A stretch of 64,000 bases of DNA, taken from contig JAPOSZ010000014.1 of the NCBI GenBank assembly GCA_026709415.1, positions 1 to 64,000 of the forward strand, in the 5' to 3' direction. Positions 19,452 through 28,724 of this stretch are shown here, one piece after another. Each line of letters opens with the position of its first letter. The first letter of the stretch is position 1. The position numbers and the translations under genes are program-made. The notes beneath the pieces were generated by a model. That model was not told the origin of the DNA. It saw nothing but the letters and a program-made list of their open reading frames with translations, and did no database searches. The DNA is from Flavobacteriaceae bacterium. GTDB lineage: Bacteria > Bacteroidota > Bacteroidia > Flavobacteriales > Flavobacteriaceae.

Positions 19452-20270
19452 ATGGGTCGCCTCATTTTGTTTTTTACACGCTTTCGAAATCTATTTCTTT
19501 ACTTATTTCTACTAAGTCTCTCGTTAATCTATGCATTTCAAAGCTCGAATCCCCTCAGCAATAGTTTAACTCAATTTTCTCTGATAGCCATTGCCCCAAT
19601 TCATCATTCGGCAAATGCTGTTTATGGATATTTTGGGTTAAAAAAGAATAATGATTCCTTATTAACAGAAATTCGGGAATTAAAAGAATTTAAGATGAAT
19701 CACCAGGGATCTATGAAAGTTTTAGCTAGTGATTCATTGCGTATTGATAGGAATCGATATCAGTTGTATGATGCTAATATCATTTATTCAACTAGAAACT
19801 TCGATATTAATTTTTTTATCATTGATAAAGGAAAAAATGATGGCATCAGACCTGAAATGGGTGTGATTCACCATGACGGCGTATTGGGAATTACCAAAGA
19901 TGTCAGTTCAAATTATTCAAGAGTGATATCGATATTACATAAAGATATCGGTATAAGCATTCGGAATCAGCAAACTAGAGATGTTGGTATCATGAGATGG
20001 TCTATGATCACACCCACAAAAATGGAGATTTCTGATTTTCAAAAATCAAAAGAAGTTTCATTGAATGATACCATTGTAACCAGTGGTATTTCTTCTTTTT
20101 TCCCAGCATCAATATTATTGGGTCGCATTTCTAAAATCGATTCCGTAAGTGACCCCATTTATTACCAATTGGAAGTTGAGCTTTTTGAGGACCCTTTTTC
20201 ACAACGATGGGCGCATATTGTTGAAGATTTAATAAAGATTGAAATAGACTCTCTGTTTTTGTCGATTTAA
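19452..20270 (+). CDS. mreC: Rod shape-determining protein MreC
   Basis: A 272-aa periplasmic scaffold of the elongasome. It has one N-terminal membrane helix (LFLYLFLLSLSLIYAF, ~15-30), a short coiled coil (~60-90), and the two-barrel MreC fold with FIIDKGKNDGIRPEMGV and GVLGITKDVSSNYSRV. It lies between mreB and mreD with a 1-bp overlap with mreD (TAATG). Typical length for Bacteroidota. Confidence 0.93.
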   Translation: MGRLILFFTRFRNLFLYLFLLSLSLIYAFQSSNPLSNSLTQFSLIAIAPIHHSANAVYGYFGLKKNNDSLLTEIRELKEFKMNHQGSMKVLASDSLRIDRNRYQLYDANIIYSTRNFDINFFIIDKGKNDGIRPEMGVIHHDGVLGITKDVSSNYSRVISILHKDIGISIRNQQTRDVGIMRWSMITPTKMEISDFQKSKEVSLNDTIVTSGISSFFPASILLGRISKIDSVSDPIYYQLEVELFEDPFSQRWAHIVEDLIKIEIDSLFLSI

Positions 20271-20779
20271 TGATACCATCAACGTTTCAACTGATCTATT
20301 TTTTTCCTTTGTTTGTTTTAGGACAGGTTCTCATTTTTAGTAACTTTAATTTATTGTATTCCATTGATCCTCAAGTATATCTTTTGTATTTATTATTTCT
20401 TCCCATTACAATAAATCAAATGGGCTTGTTGTTGATTGGATTTTTTATGGGGATCTGCATTGATTTACTATTGGATCTCCCAGCAATTAATACCATTGCG
20501 ACCATCACAATATTATTAGTAAGACCCGTCATCATAAATATGTTCTACAAAAAAAGCCAGAATAAACTCATTGCAGAAAATAGAATTGTAAAACTTCATA
20601 GAAATATTGGTGTCATTATTTCATTTATTGTTTTACATCAATTGATTTATTTCTTATTGGAATTTTCAATGTTTAAAAACTTTGTAGGATTTTTAAAAAA
20701 TTTTGTTTTAACAAGTCTTATTTCATTCTTATTTATTTGGACGTTGATTGGATTTAAAATTTATTCCAATGACAAGTAA
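20270..20779 (+). CDS. mreD: Rod shape-determining protein MreD-like membrane protein
   Basis: A 169-aa integral membrane protein with about five hydrophobic helices. Sequence conservation in this family is low, so the call rests on membrane topology, size and position between mreC and the PBP2 gene. It overlaps mreC by one base and the PBP2 gene by 11 bases. Confidence 0.85.
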   Translation: MIPSTFQLIYFFPLFVLGQVLIFSNFNLLYSIDPQVYLLYLLFLPITINQMGLLLIGFFMGICIDLLLDLPAINTIATITILLVRPVIINMFYKKSQNKLIAENRIVKLHRNIGVIISFIVLHQLIYFLLEFSMFKNFVGFLKNFVLTSLISFLFIWTLIGFKIYSNDK

Positions 20780-22634
20780 AAAATTGCTCATTATTCTGAC
20801 AGCAGTTATTTCATTAGTATTGATTTTCAACCTTTTTAATATTCAAATAATTAATACTTGGGGAATCAATTATACAGATCGAATAACCATTCGGACTCAA
20901 AAAGTTAAACCAGAACGTGGAGAAATTTATGATCGATATGGAAATCTTTTAGTGACCAATAAGGTTATTTATAATTTAATGGTCATCCCTAATGAATTAG
21001 AAAAATTTGACACCATAAAATTTGCTCAAACCATTGGAATTAGCACATCTGATTTAAAAAATCAAATCCAACAAGCAAAGAATTATTCTAGTTTTCTAAG
21101 TTCTGAAATCCGAACCGATCTTTCTGATGCGGCTAGTGTATCACTCAATGAAAAACTATGGCAATATCCAGGATTTTATTTAGAAAAAAACTTAGTAAGA
21201 GACTATAAAACAACGGCGGCGTATAGTTTATTAGGTTACACCAATGAAGTAACCCAAGATGAGATCAACCAACAAAATAGCCCCTATAGTTTGAGAGATC
21301 ACATTGGAAGAAGTGGTATTGAAAAACAATACGAATCTCAATTAAAAGGACATAAAGGGGTTCGGTACTTTCTTGTTGATAAATTCAACAGAGAAATTAG
21401 CAGTTATGAGAAGGGTGAATTTGATATACCCATTGAAAAAGCCGAAAACTTAACCTTGACGATCGATAAAAATCTTCAACAATATGGTTTTGATTTAATG
21501 AACGATAAAAGAGGAGCTATTGTGGCCATAGAACCACAAAGTGGAGAAGTTTTAGCATTGATTAGTCGACCGGGTTATGATTCGGATTCTTTGCAAAGGT
21601 CAAAGGATAGAAAATATTTCAACTCATTGTATAACGACACTTTAAACCGACCATTTTATAATCGAGCCTTGCAAGCGGAATATGCTCCAGGTTCAACCTT
21701 TAAGGTTCTCAATGGTTTAATCGGTTTGCATGAAAAGATTGTAACTACCCAAACCAATTTCACATGCAATTATGGGTATCAATATGCTCCAAACGCTCAC
21801 ATGGCGTGTCGATGCCCATTAGGGACGAGAAATAATATTACTCAAAGTATATTGAAATCATGCAATTCGTTTCATGCTAAACTTTATACTCAATTAATTG
21901 ATTCGGAACGCTCTCCTGAAATCGCCGTCAATAAATGGAATCACCACGTGATGAGTTTTGGTATGGGAGATTATTTGAACTATGATTTACCTCAAGGAAG
22001 TTCAGGGTTTATTCCTAATGGTGATTATTATTCAAAGATTTATGATGATTTTTTTTGGACGGGATCTTCAATAATTTCAAATGCTATTGGCCAAGGTGAA
22101 ATATTAGTAACACCGATGCAGTTGGCTAACTTTACAGCGGCTGTGGCAAACCGAGGTTTTTATTATAAACCCCATTTTGTCAAAAAAATTGGACAAACCC
22201 CAACTCAATTCAATGATTCAAAGCGAATCACTACCATTGATTCGATTCACTTTGGACCTATTATTGAAGGAATGCATTTAACAATCACCAACGGTACAGC
22301 TAGAATCGCTAATGTTGAAGCCATTGATATTTGTGGAAAGTCAGGAACTGTAGAAAATTTTATCCTACTCCATGGTAAAAAGACTCAATTGACCGATCAT
22401 TCGGTCTTTATTGCTTTTGCTCCTAAAGATGATCCTAAAGTAGCCATTGCCGTTTATGTTGAAAACGGTTATTGGTCAGCAAGATGGGCAGCTCCAATAG
22501 CTAGCTTGATGATCGAAAAGTATTTGACGGGGCAAATTCAAAGAAAAAATCTAGAAAATAGAATGTTAGAAGGCTCCCTAGTGGCAGAGTACCTAAAACC
22601 TTTATCGGGGACCGGCTTTTTGATAAATCAATGA
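20769..22634 (+). CDS. mrdA: Penicillin-binding protein 2 (elongasome transpeptidase)
   Basis: A 621-aa class B PBP that cross-links peptidoglycan during elongation. It has an N-terminal membrane anchor (~5-22) and the dimerisation-domain motif PERGEIYDRYGNLL. The transpeptidase has APGSTFKVLNG (SxxK Ser nucleophile), KSCNSF (SxN) and CGKSGTVEN (KSGT). The start at 20769 (MTSKKLLIIL) was chosen over an upstream in-frame Met because it puts the anchor at the normal place. It overlaps mreD and shares an ATGA overlap with rodA. Confidence 0.95.
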   Translation: MTSKKLLIILTAVISLVLIFNLFNIQIINTWGINYTDRITIRTQKVKPERGEIYDRYGNLLVTNKVIYNLMVIPNELEKFDTIKFAQTIGISTSDLKNQIQQAKNYSSFLSSEIRTDLSDAASVSLNEKLWQYPGFYLEKNLVRDYKTTAAYSLLGYTNEVTQDEINQQNSPYSLRDHIGRSGIEKQYESQLKGHKGVRYFLVDKFNREISSYEKGEFDIPIEKAENLTLTIDKNLQQYGFDLMNDKRGAIVAIEPQSGEVLALISRPGYDSDSLQRSKDRKYFNSLYNDTLNRPFYNRALQAEYAPGSTFKVLNGLIGLHEKIVTTQTNFTCNYGYQYAPNAHMACRCPLGTRNNITQSILKSCNSFHAKLYTQLIDSERSPEIAVNKWNHHVMSFGMGDYLNYDLPQGSSGFIPNGDYYSKIYDDFFWTGSSIISNAIGQGEILVTPMQLANFTAAVANRGFYYKPHFVKKIGQTPTQFNDSKRITTIDSIHFGPIIEGMHLTITNGTARIANVEAIDICGKSGTVENFILLHGKKTQLTDHSVFIAFAPKDDPKVAIAVYVENGYWSARWAAPIASLMIEKYLTGQIQRKNLENRMLEGSLVAEYLKPLSGTGFLINQ

Positions 22635-23929
22635 GTCTCAATGTTCACCTTTATAGGTTTGACCTATTCAGTCTGATTAGTTACTTATTATTATTAATGA
22701 TCAGTTTGGTCATGGTACATTCAGTGACTCATGATAAAGTATTTTCTCCAGATGGATTGAGTTATGCGCCCCTATTTTATAAGCATCTGTTTTCTATTTT
22801 GTTGGCTTTGGTAGTTGGTATTAGCATCTATTTGTTGAGAATTAATTTTCTTATAAATTATTCGATCATCGCTTATGGTATTGTCATTGTAATGTTAGTC
22901 GGTCTTTTTGTTTTTGGTCAATCGATAGCTGGATCACAATCTTGGTATCGGTTGGGGAGCATTGGCCTCCAACCTTCAGAACTTGCCAAACTGACCACTG
23001 TATTAATGGTGGCCAAAATATTTCATAATTCTCATAGGAAGTTTAAACGTAAAAACGTGATTTGGGTCCTGGGAGTTATTGCATTACCTATGTTTTTGAT
23101 TTTATTGCAACCCGATTTTGGTACTGCTATAACTTTTTTGTTTTTGAGTTTATTATTATACGGAGAGGGGTTAGGACTGGTTTCATATTTATCGATATTT
23201 TATGTGGGTATCCTTTTTATGATGACCCTGGTATTCGGGCCATTAAGATCTACTTTAATCATTTTGCTCCTGGCATATCTCACTTACTTTATTTTAAGAA
23301 GGTATAATATTCAGTGGTCTAGAACTTTATCGATTTTGATCACGGCTTGTTCATTAGGCATCATTTTGATTTCTAGTTTTGCATATCAAAATGTTATGGA
23401 ATCGCATCATCGAAATCGACTTGAAGTTTTTTTAGGACTGAAAAAAGACAATCAGAATATTGGTTATCATTTGCATCAATCAAAAATGGCTATAGCGGAT
23501 GGACGTTTATTGGGCACGGGTTTGTTTAAAGGTCCAAGAACATTGGGAAATTTCATTCCTGAACAGCACAACGATTATATTTTTACAGCCGTAGCAGAAC
23601 AATGGGGTTTTTTAGGGAGCTTATTGTTAATTGGACTTTACACGCTTTTAGTTTATAGAGTGATCACAAGAGCTAGTTTGCATCGAAGTCGCTTCGAAAA
23701 AATCTTTTCTTATGGCTTTGCTTGTTTTTTATTATCACACTTTTTCATCAATATTGGAATGAATATTGGTCTGGTTCCAACGATAGGGATTCCCCTTCCA
23801 TATATGAGCTATGGTGGGTCTAATCTATTGACCTTTACGTTGTTTCTAGCCATTTATTTATCTATGGACTATCGAAGATTATCAGTTAAGTCTTCTAGTA
23901 CCCCCCCCAATTTATTTAGAGTGATTTAA
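22631..23929 (+). CDS. rodA: Rod shape-determining protein RodA (SEDS glycosyltransferase)
   Basis: A 432-aa SEDS-family peptidoglycan glycosyltransferase that partners PBP2. Multiple membrane helices and SEDS motifs are seen: GSQSWYRLGSIGLQPSELAK near the middle, FIPEQHNDYIFTAVAEQWGF, and the C-terminal GIPLPYMSYGGSNLL. It starts inside the PBP2 stop (ATGA). The last ten codons include an eight-C run, so a slip there would change only the extreme C-terminus. Confidence 0.96.
   Translation: MSLNVHLYRFDLFSLISYLLLLMISLVMVHSVTHDKVFSPDGLSYAPLFYKHLFSILLALVVGISIYLLRINFLINYSIIAYGIVIVMLVGLFVFGQSIAGSQSWYRLGSIGLQPSELAKLTTVLMVAKIFHNSHRKFKRKNVIWVLGVIALPMFLILLQPDFGTAITFLFLSLLLYGEGLGLVSYLSIFYVGILFMMTLVFGPLRSTLIILLLAYLTYFILRRYNIQWSRTLSILITACSLGIILISSFAYQNVMESHHRNRLEVFLGLKKDNQNIGYHLHQSKMAIADGRLLGTGLFKGPRTLGNFIPEQHNDYIFTAVAEQWGFLGSLLLIGLYTLLVYRVITRASLHRSRFEKIFSYGFACFLLSHFFINIGMNIGLVPTIGIPLPYMSYGGSNLLTFTLFLAIYLSMDYRRLSVKSSSTPPNLFRVI
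23901..23908. repeat. Poly-C tract (C8) in the last codons of rodA
   Basis: Eight consecutive C in the sequence coding for STPPN near the RodA C-terminus. It is a possible slippage site, but the effect would be limited to the tail. Confidence 0.7.
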
Positions 23930-24169
23930 GGATCTCTCGTCACGACCTCCTGTATTTGAATTTGAACGAAAATCTGCGCTACCCAATCATGTTAATTTAA
24001 CTTTCGAAATTGTCTAACTACAAATTCAACCCCCTGTTGTAACAATAACAACTCCAGTCAAATGATTGACAGCGGAAGTTTATGAAGGCTTAATTTTGAC
24101 GTTGATAATTTCAGATCTCTAGTGCGATAATAAAAAATATGGATGCTCCAATCTTTTGATGGTCATAAA

Positions 24170-26398
24170 ATGAGTCAATTTTCAAACGCAATCGCACTCA
24201 TTTTAACGGTGAGTTCTTCTTTGTGGGTTTATGGCCAAGAATCTATTTCTGGGAGGGTGTTAACAAATGATGGACAAGACACGAAAGCTGTCTATGAGGC
24301 TAAGATTCAATGGCTTCATGATACATTGTATGCCATCAGTGATTCGGATGGGTTTTTTGAATTATCCTACAATCCAAATAGTACTCAGATTATTATCAGT
24401 CATCCAGAGTTTATCTCCGATACCCTCCATGTCAAATCTGGAGATAAAATTTTTCATTTCCTATTACCCCACCAAAATCTTGAAGAAGTTCAGTTGGTGC
24501 AATCGAAAAAATCCATGATGCAGTCTTATGTTGAAATTGGAAACATCGTTAATGTGACTAGTGATGAATTGTTAAAGGCAGCTTGCTGTACGCTAGCAGA
24601 AAGTTTTGAAACCAATCCATCAATTGACAGCTATTTTGCGGATGCCATTACCGGCGTCAGACAAATCAGAATGCTGGGACTGAATTCAAATCAGATTTTA
24701 TTATCCAATGAAAATATTCCAATGACAAGAACCATTGGTCAAACGTTTGAATATTCTTTCATCCCTGGACCACAAATTGAAAGCATACATATCTCTAAAG
24801 GAACTGGCAGTGTGGTTGGAACGTATCAATCTTTGGGTGGCGAAATCAATGTGGAGTTGAAGAAACCCATCACTGACAGTCGGTTGGTCATTGACCTCTT
24901 TCAATCCCTACACGGTCGGTTTGAAGCCAACTTGGGAAAAACGTTAAAACTCAACAATCGTCTTTCGACAAGTATTTATGGACATTACAATCAACGAAAT
25001 AAATCATTAGACCATAATGAGGATGGCTTTCTTGATAATCCATTGGTGGATCAAATCAATTTGCTCAACCGATGGCAATACATCGATAATAAAAAAGGGT
25101 TTGTTGTATTGGGCAGTTTTCGATATGTGAACGATCAAAAAAATGCTGGGCAGAAGGGCTTAAATTTCGATTTTAAACAACCCGAAGAGCCATTTTGGCA
25201 AAGTCAAATCAACACAATTCGATTTGATGGATCACTGAAGATGGGTTATGTCAATCCAGAGATTCCTTATAGGAGTACAGGTCTTCAATTGTCCTATATT
25301 TTCAACGACCAAAATTCAATTTATCACCAAAGAACACTCGATTTGTGGCACAAAAACTTTTATGCTAATTTCATTTATAGTTCCATTCTGTTCAATACCA
25401 AAACAACGTTTAAAACAGGATTAATTTTTGGTTTGGATACGGTCAATCAAGACATCACTAATGTGCAAAGATTTGGAAATAGAAATACCCCACATTTAGG
25501 ATCTTATTTTGAAGTGACGCACAATAATTTGAATGGACTCAGCGTCATGGCCGGTCTCAGAACCGATATTTATTCTGATTTTGGAATTTTTGTAACGCCT
25601 AGATTGAATGTAAGACATCAACTATTTGAAAAGACTCAGTTGAGATTATCCATAGGAAGTGGTCGAAGAGCGTCTTATTATGTGGTAGAAAATCAACAAT
25701 TATTGGCTTCTAATCGAAAAGTAATCATTGATAGCGTAAATGATTTTGGAAAAAATATTGTCTGGAACATCGGAGGTAGTTTGACCCAACGGTTTGATTT
25801 ATTTGGCAATGATAGCCAACTGATTTTGGATTATTACACTACAAATTACCAAACCCAAACAATTATTGATTGGGAAACACCCGGGGAGGTTTCTTTTTAT
25901 GAAACAATGGGTAAATCAAAAGCCAATAGTTTTCAAGTGGAATATAATTACTTGCCATCTCATGAATTGGATCTTCGTATGGCCTATCGATATGATGATA
26001 TAAAAACAACCTATCGTGATGGATATAGAGCCGTTCCCTTGATTCCGAAGCATCGGTTTTTTTTCAATTTCAGTTGGGTGTCCATACCGACATCGATAGG
26101 AGCTTTATGGCGAACCAATTTCACCATACAACATGTTGGTCCGCAGAGATTAGTCAAAAAAAACATGGAGGCTTCCGAAATTTATTCGGAGCCTTATCAG
26201 CTAATCAATGCCCAGATCAATAGAAAATTTAATCAGCAATTAGAACTTTATGTCGGTAGTGAAAACTTAGGTTCGTTTACACAGAAAGATCCCATTGTAT
26301 CTGCCAATAACCCTTCAGACCCCACCTTTGATGCGTCGCAAATCTACGGGCCTATTTTCGGATTAATGGCGTATATTGGTCTCAAATGGCGAATTTAA
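24170..26398 (+). CDS. TonB-dependent outer-membrane receptor, probably metal-related
   Basis: A 742-aa receptor from ATG 24170 with signal peptide MSQFSNAIALILTVSSSLWVYG. It has a small carboxypeptidase-regulatory-like beta domain (SISGRVL to FELSY), then the plug (LAESFETNPSIDSYFADA, GVRQIRMLGL, GTGSVVGTYQSLGGEINVEL), then a beta barrel ending in GLMAYIGLKWRI with a terminal aromatic-rich strand. The ACCTLAESFE motif in the plug is Cys-rich. The next gene is a heavy-metal-binding protein overlapping it by 13 bp, so uptake or sensing of copper or another soft metal is inferred. An ATG at 24143 is an alternative start. Confidence 0.85.
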   Translation: MSQFSNAIALILTVSSSLWVYGQESISGRVLTNDGQDTKAVYEAKIQWLHDTLYAISDSDGFFELSYNPNSTQIIISHPEFISDTLHVKSGDKIFHFLLPHQNLEEVQLVQSKKSMMQSYVEIGNIVNVTSDELLKAACCTLAESFETNPSIDSYFADAITGVRQIRMLGLNSNQILLSNENIPMTRTIGQTFEYSFIPGPQIESIHISKGTGSVVGTYQSLGGEINVELKKPITDSRLVIDLFQSLHGRFEANLGKTLKLNNRLSTSIYGHYNQRNKSLDHNEDGFLDNPLVDQINLLNRWQYIDNKKGFVVLGSFRYVNDQKNAGQKGLNFDFKQPEEPFWQSQINTIRFDGSLKMGYVNPEIPYRSTGLQLSYIFNDQNSIYHQRTLDLWHKNFYANFIYSSILFNTKTTFKTGLIFGLDTVNQDITNVQRFGNRNTPHLGSYFEVTHNNLNGLSVMAGLRTDIYSDFGIFVTPRLNVRHQLFEKTQLRLSIGSGRRASYYVVENQQLLASNRKVIIDSVNDFGKNIVWNIGGSLTQRFDLFGNDSQLILDYYTTNYQTQTIIDWETPGEVSFYETMGKSKANSFQVEYNYLPSHELDLRMAYRYDDIKTTYRDGYRAVPLIPKHRFFFNFSWVSIPTSIGALWRTNFTIQHVGPQRLVKKNMEASEIYSEPYQLINAQINRKFNQQLELYVGSENLGSFTQKDPIVSANNPSDPTFDASQIYGPIFGLMAYIGLKWRI

Positions 26399-26793
26399 AA
26401 CCCAACCTTAAAAATAAGTTCAATGTGGGGGCTCTCGTTCTGTGTGCTTTGTTTTGTTTTAGCTTTTGTGACTTGCCTAAACCGCTTCAAAGAAATCAAA
26501 AAGCAAATTTTGTGGTATTTGGAAATTGCACCATGTGTAAAGAAAGAATTGAATCGACCGTTTTGAATCTACCTGGGATGAAGTATGCTTCTTGGAATAT
26601 GGAGCTCAAAACCCTCAGTATCATATTCAATCAGAGAAAAACGAATCTCAGAGAAGTTCAAAAAGCCATTGCAGGTGCGGGTCATGATACGCCTTTGGTA
26701 AAAGCAGAAGATTCGGTTTACCAAGCCTTACCTCTCTGTTGTCTTTATCCAAGAGTCGATATCACGGCTCACCAAACCCAACAGAGACAATGA
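26386..26793 (+). CDS. Exported heavy-metal-associated (HMA) domain protein
   Basis: 135 aa. It has a hydrophobic N-terminal segment (VGALVLCALFCFSF) serving as signal or anchor, then an HMA fold with the metal-binding CxxC in FGNCTMCKERIE and the usual second half, AIAGAGHDTPL. A C-terminal Cys pair (LPLCCLYPR) may add metal ligands. It starts inside the receptor gene, so the pair is translationally coupled. It likely hands metal to or from the receptor in the periplasm. Confidence 0.82.
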   Translation: MANLKPNLKNKFNVGALVLCALFCFSFCDLPKPLQRNQKANFVVFGNCTMCKERIESTVLNLPGMKYASWNMELKTLSIIFNQRKTNLREVQKAIAGAGHDTPLVKAEDSVYQALPLCCLYPRVDITAHQTQQRQ

Positions 26794-26803
26794 GGGGGGG
26801 GGG
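26794..26803. repeat. Poly-G tract (G10) directly after the HMA gene stop
   Basis: Ten G residues begin at the base after the TGA stop codon. It is the longest homopolymer noticed in the window. It lies about 100 bp before the Fic gene. Confidence 0.8.
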
Positions 26804-26903
26804 TATTTGCATGAATGCCCCTTTGATTGATTAGGATAGATGAAAAAACACAACATTATTTTTCAAAAAGGTATTTCTATTGCCGAGCGTGACAAAAGTT
26901 TTG

Positions 26904-27731
26904 ATGGGACGATATAAAAATATAGAAAAACTCCAAGAACAGTATTTAGAAGCGACTCGTGGTATTATAGATCATGATCGGTTTAATCTATACACGATCA
27001 CTTATCATTCAACAAAACTGGAAGGAAGCCAATTAACGTATGGGCAAACAGAACGCTTGTTGTCAGATGGGATTATTGAAAGTGAGACGAAGTTAGTAGA
27101 TAACAACATGGCAAACGATCATCATGCGGCATTAAAATATGTTTTATCGTTGGGGGAAAACAAAATAAAATTATCGTTAAAAGAACTACAAGAAATCTCC
27201 AAAAGAGTCATGCACACCACAGGGGGAATACAATCTGGCGATGAAGGAACTTATGACATTCGATTAGGCGAGTTTAGGAAAGATGGACGACGATGGGGAA
27301 CAAGAGTATTTCCGAGATCTGAAAAGATTGTTCCTATGTTGACAGAAACGATTGAAATCTTGAATAAGCATATTGATCAAACAAAAGGATTTATAGATGT
27401 CCATTACATGGCTTTTGATTTACTATATGATGTGATTAACATTCATCCATTTGGAGACGGGAATAGTCGGTTAAGTCGATTGTTAAAAAACTACATCCAG
27501 GCTTATCACGGAGAACCCATTACTCCCGTTTTTTCATCAGCAAAAAAAGGATTTGTCAATTCAATTAATAAATCCTATTTCTCAGAAAATCAAAAATTCT
27601 ATTATGATTATATGTTTGATCAGTTAAAATTGTTTTATGCTCGTGAGATTATTCGTTCACAAGGGAAAGAAATAAGAGAAGATCAACAGATCAACATTAG
27701 CCTTCTCAATGATTTTGGGATCAAACTATGA
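26904..27731 (+). CDS. Fic-domain protein (probable AMPylase), first copy
   Basis: 275 aa from ATG 26904; an upstream TTG at 26880 is possible. Fic enzymes transfer AMP or related groups from nucleotides to protein hydroxyls. The complete active motif HPFGDGNSRLSR (catalytic His, then DGNxRxxR) is near residue 190. An N-terminal inhibitory motif of the (S/T)xxxE(G/N) type, STKLEG, is near residue 40, so it is a self-inhibited class II-like Fic. It is related over its length to the Fic protein at 58275. No antitoxin gene adjoins. Target unknown. Confidence 0.9.
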   Translation: MGRYKNIEKLQEQYLEATRGIIDHDRFNLYTITYHSTKLEGSQLTYGQTERLLSDGIIESETKLVDNNMANDHHAALKYVLSLGENKIKLSLKELQEISKRVMHTTGGIQSGDEGTYDIRLGEFRKDGRRWGTRVFPRSEKIVPMLTETIEILNKHIDQTKGFIDVHYMAFDLLYDVINIHPFGDGNSRLSRLLKNYIQAYHGEPITPVFSSAKKGFVNSINKSYFSENQKFYYDYMFDQLKLFYAREIIRSQGKEIREDQQINISLLNDFGIKL

Positions 27732-27822
27732 ATGACTTTTAAAGTTGATGGCATTCATGTATCAATCCTTGGTGATGTGTTGTTTTTTTCAATAGTGATC
27801 CTTGAGATGAAGGAAAGGTTGA

Positions 27823-28047
27823 TTGATCCCAGTTTGGGTATTGACTAGATGGATTTTAAACAAAAAAGCAGAAGAGCTTTTAAAACAAACGATGTTTTAT
27901 GGATTGACGCGTTTTTATGGGATGCATTGGAAACCGTTAGTGGAATTGGTGGATGTCATTCAAAAGGTTGATGCTGATGGAATGAATGGTAATATCAGTA
28001 GATTTGCCAGACCCATTCTAAAACTAGGAGTAGAAGTTGAAAAATGA
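27823..28047 (+). CDS. Small hypothetical protein upstream of the dCMP deaminase
   Basis: Up to 74 aa, with an uncertain (non-ATG) start. The frame reads KKAEELLKQTMFYGLTRF, HWKPLVELVDVIQ and FARPILKLGVEVEK, a compositionally normal protein. Its stop overlaps the TTG start of the deaminase by 11 bp, as in coupled genes. I recognise no family. It could also be the remnant C-terminus of a longer gene. Confidence 0.45.
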   Translation: MIPVWVLTRWILNKKAEELLKQTMFYGLTRFYGMHWKPLVELVDVIQKVDADGMNGNISRFARPILKLGVEVEK

Positions 28048-28477
28048 TAAGCATGAAAAATATGATGTAGCCTATCTCAAGATGGCTAAAGTGTGGGGGC
28101 AGTTGTCTTATTGTAAAAGAAAACAGGTCGGAGCGCTCATTGTTAAAGACAAGATGATTATTTCTGATGGGTATAACGGAACCCCCTCAGGGTTTGAAAA
28201 TATTTGTGAAGATGAAAACAACGAAACCAAATGGTATGTGCTTCATGCTGAAGCCAATGCTATTTTAAAAGTTGCAAAATCGACTCAATCGTGCAGTGGA
28301 GCAACTCTGTATTTGACCCTTTCTCCATGTAAAGAATGTTGCAAGCTAATCCATCAGGCGGGAATTACTCGTGTAGTTTATGCTCAGAAATACAAAGATC
28401 CTTCCGGTTTGGAATTTTTAAAAAAAGCGGGAGTTGAACTCAAATATTTACCCTTAAACAATGACATAGATGGCTAA
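28037..28477 (+). CDS. Deoxycytidylate (dCMP) deaminase family protein
   Basis: 146 aa with a TTG start. This zinc enzyme deaminates dCMP to dUMP for thymidylate synthesis. Zinc and catalytic residues are seen in HAEANAI (His and proton-shuttling Glu) and SPCKECC (two Cys). GYNGTPSGFENICED is typical of the ComEB/dCMP deaminase group. It overlaps the next gene by 8 bp. Confidence 0.92.
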   Translation: MKNDKHEKYDVAYLKMAKVWGQLSYCKRKQVGALIVKDKMIISDGYNGTPSGFENICEDENNETKWYVLHAEANAILKVAKSTQSCSGATLYLTLSPCKECCKLIHQAGITRVVYAQKYKDPSGLEFLKKAGVELKYLPLNNDIDG

Positions 28478-28724
28478 GTGGCTACGAAACTATAAATACA
28501 TCCTGGCAATCATATTTTTTTTATGTGGCATGCTCATTGGTATGAATTTGAATTCATTTTCACTGAGAAGTAAAAATCAAAATACCAAAAGCATAGAAAA
28601 ACTAGTCACATTATTGACACATATTGACCAAGATTATGTAGAAGATATTGATATGGATAGTTTGGTCAATAAAATTATTATCGATGTGGATAAAGAGATT
28701 AAAGGGGATTCAATTTCAAACTAA
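28470..28724 (+). CDS. Orphan N-terminal module of an S41 (CtpA-like) protease
   Basis: An 84-aa protein with one membrane helix (YILAIIFFLCGMLIGMNL), then the helical lead-in usual before a CtpA-type PDZ-protease (KLVTLLTHIDQDYVEDIDMDSLVNKII). It stops at the point where LDPHSSYI would follow. A complete S41 protease starts at the next base. It is most simply a duplicated and truncated copy, possibly still expressed as a membrane-anchored fragment. Confidence 0.6.
   Translation: MAKWLRNYKYILAIIFFLCGMLIGMNLNSFSLRSKNQNTKSIEKLVTLLTHIDQDYVEDIDMDSLVNKIIIDVDKEIKGDSISN

Noticed and set aside
26806-27770. Weak inverted repeat (gcatgaatgcc / ggcattcatg) around the first Fic gene as a third cassette
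   Set aside because: Too short, no target duplication, and no similarity to the GGG...CCC ends of the two clear cassettes.
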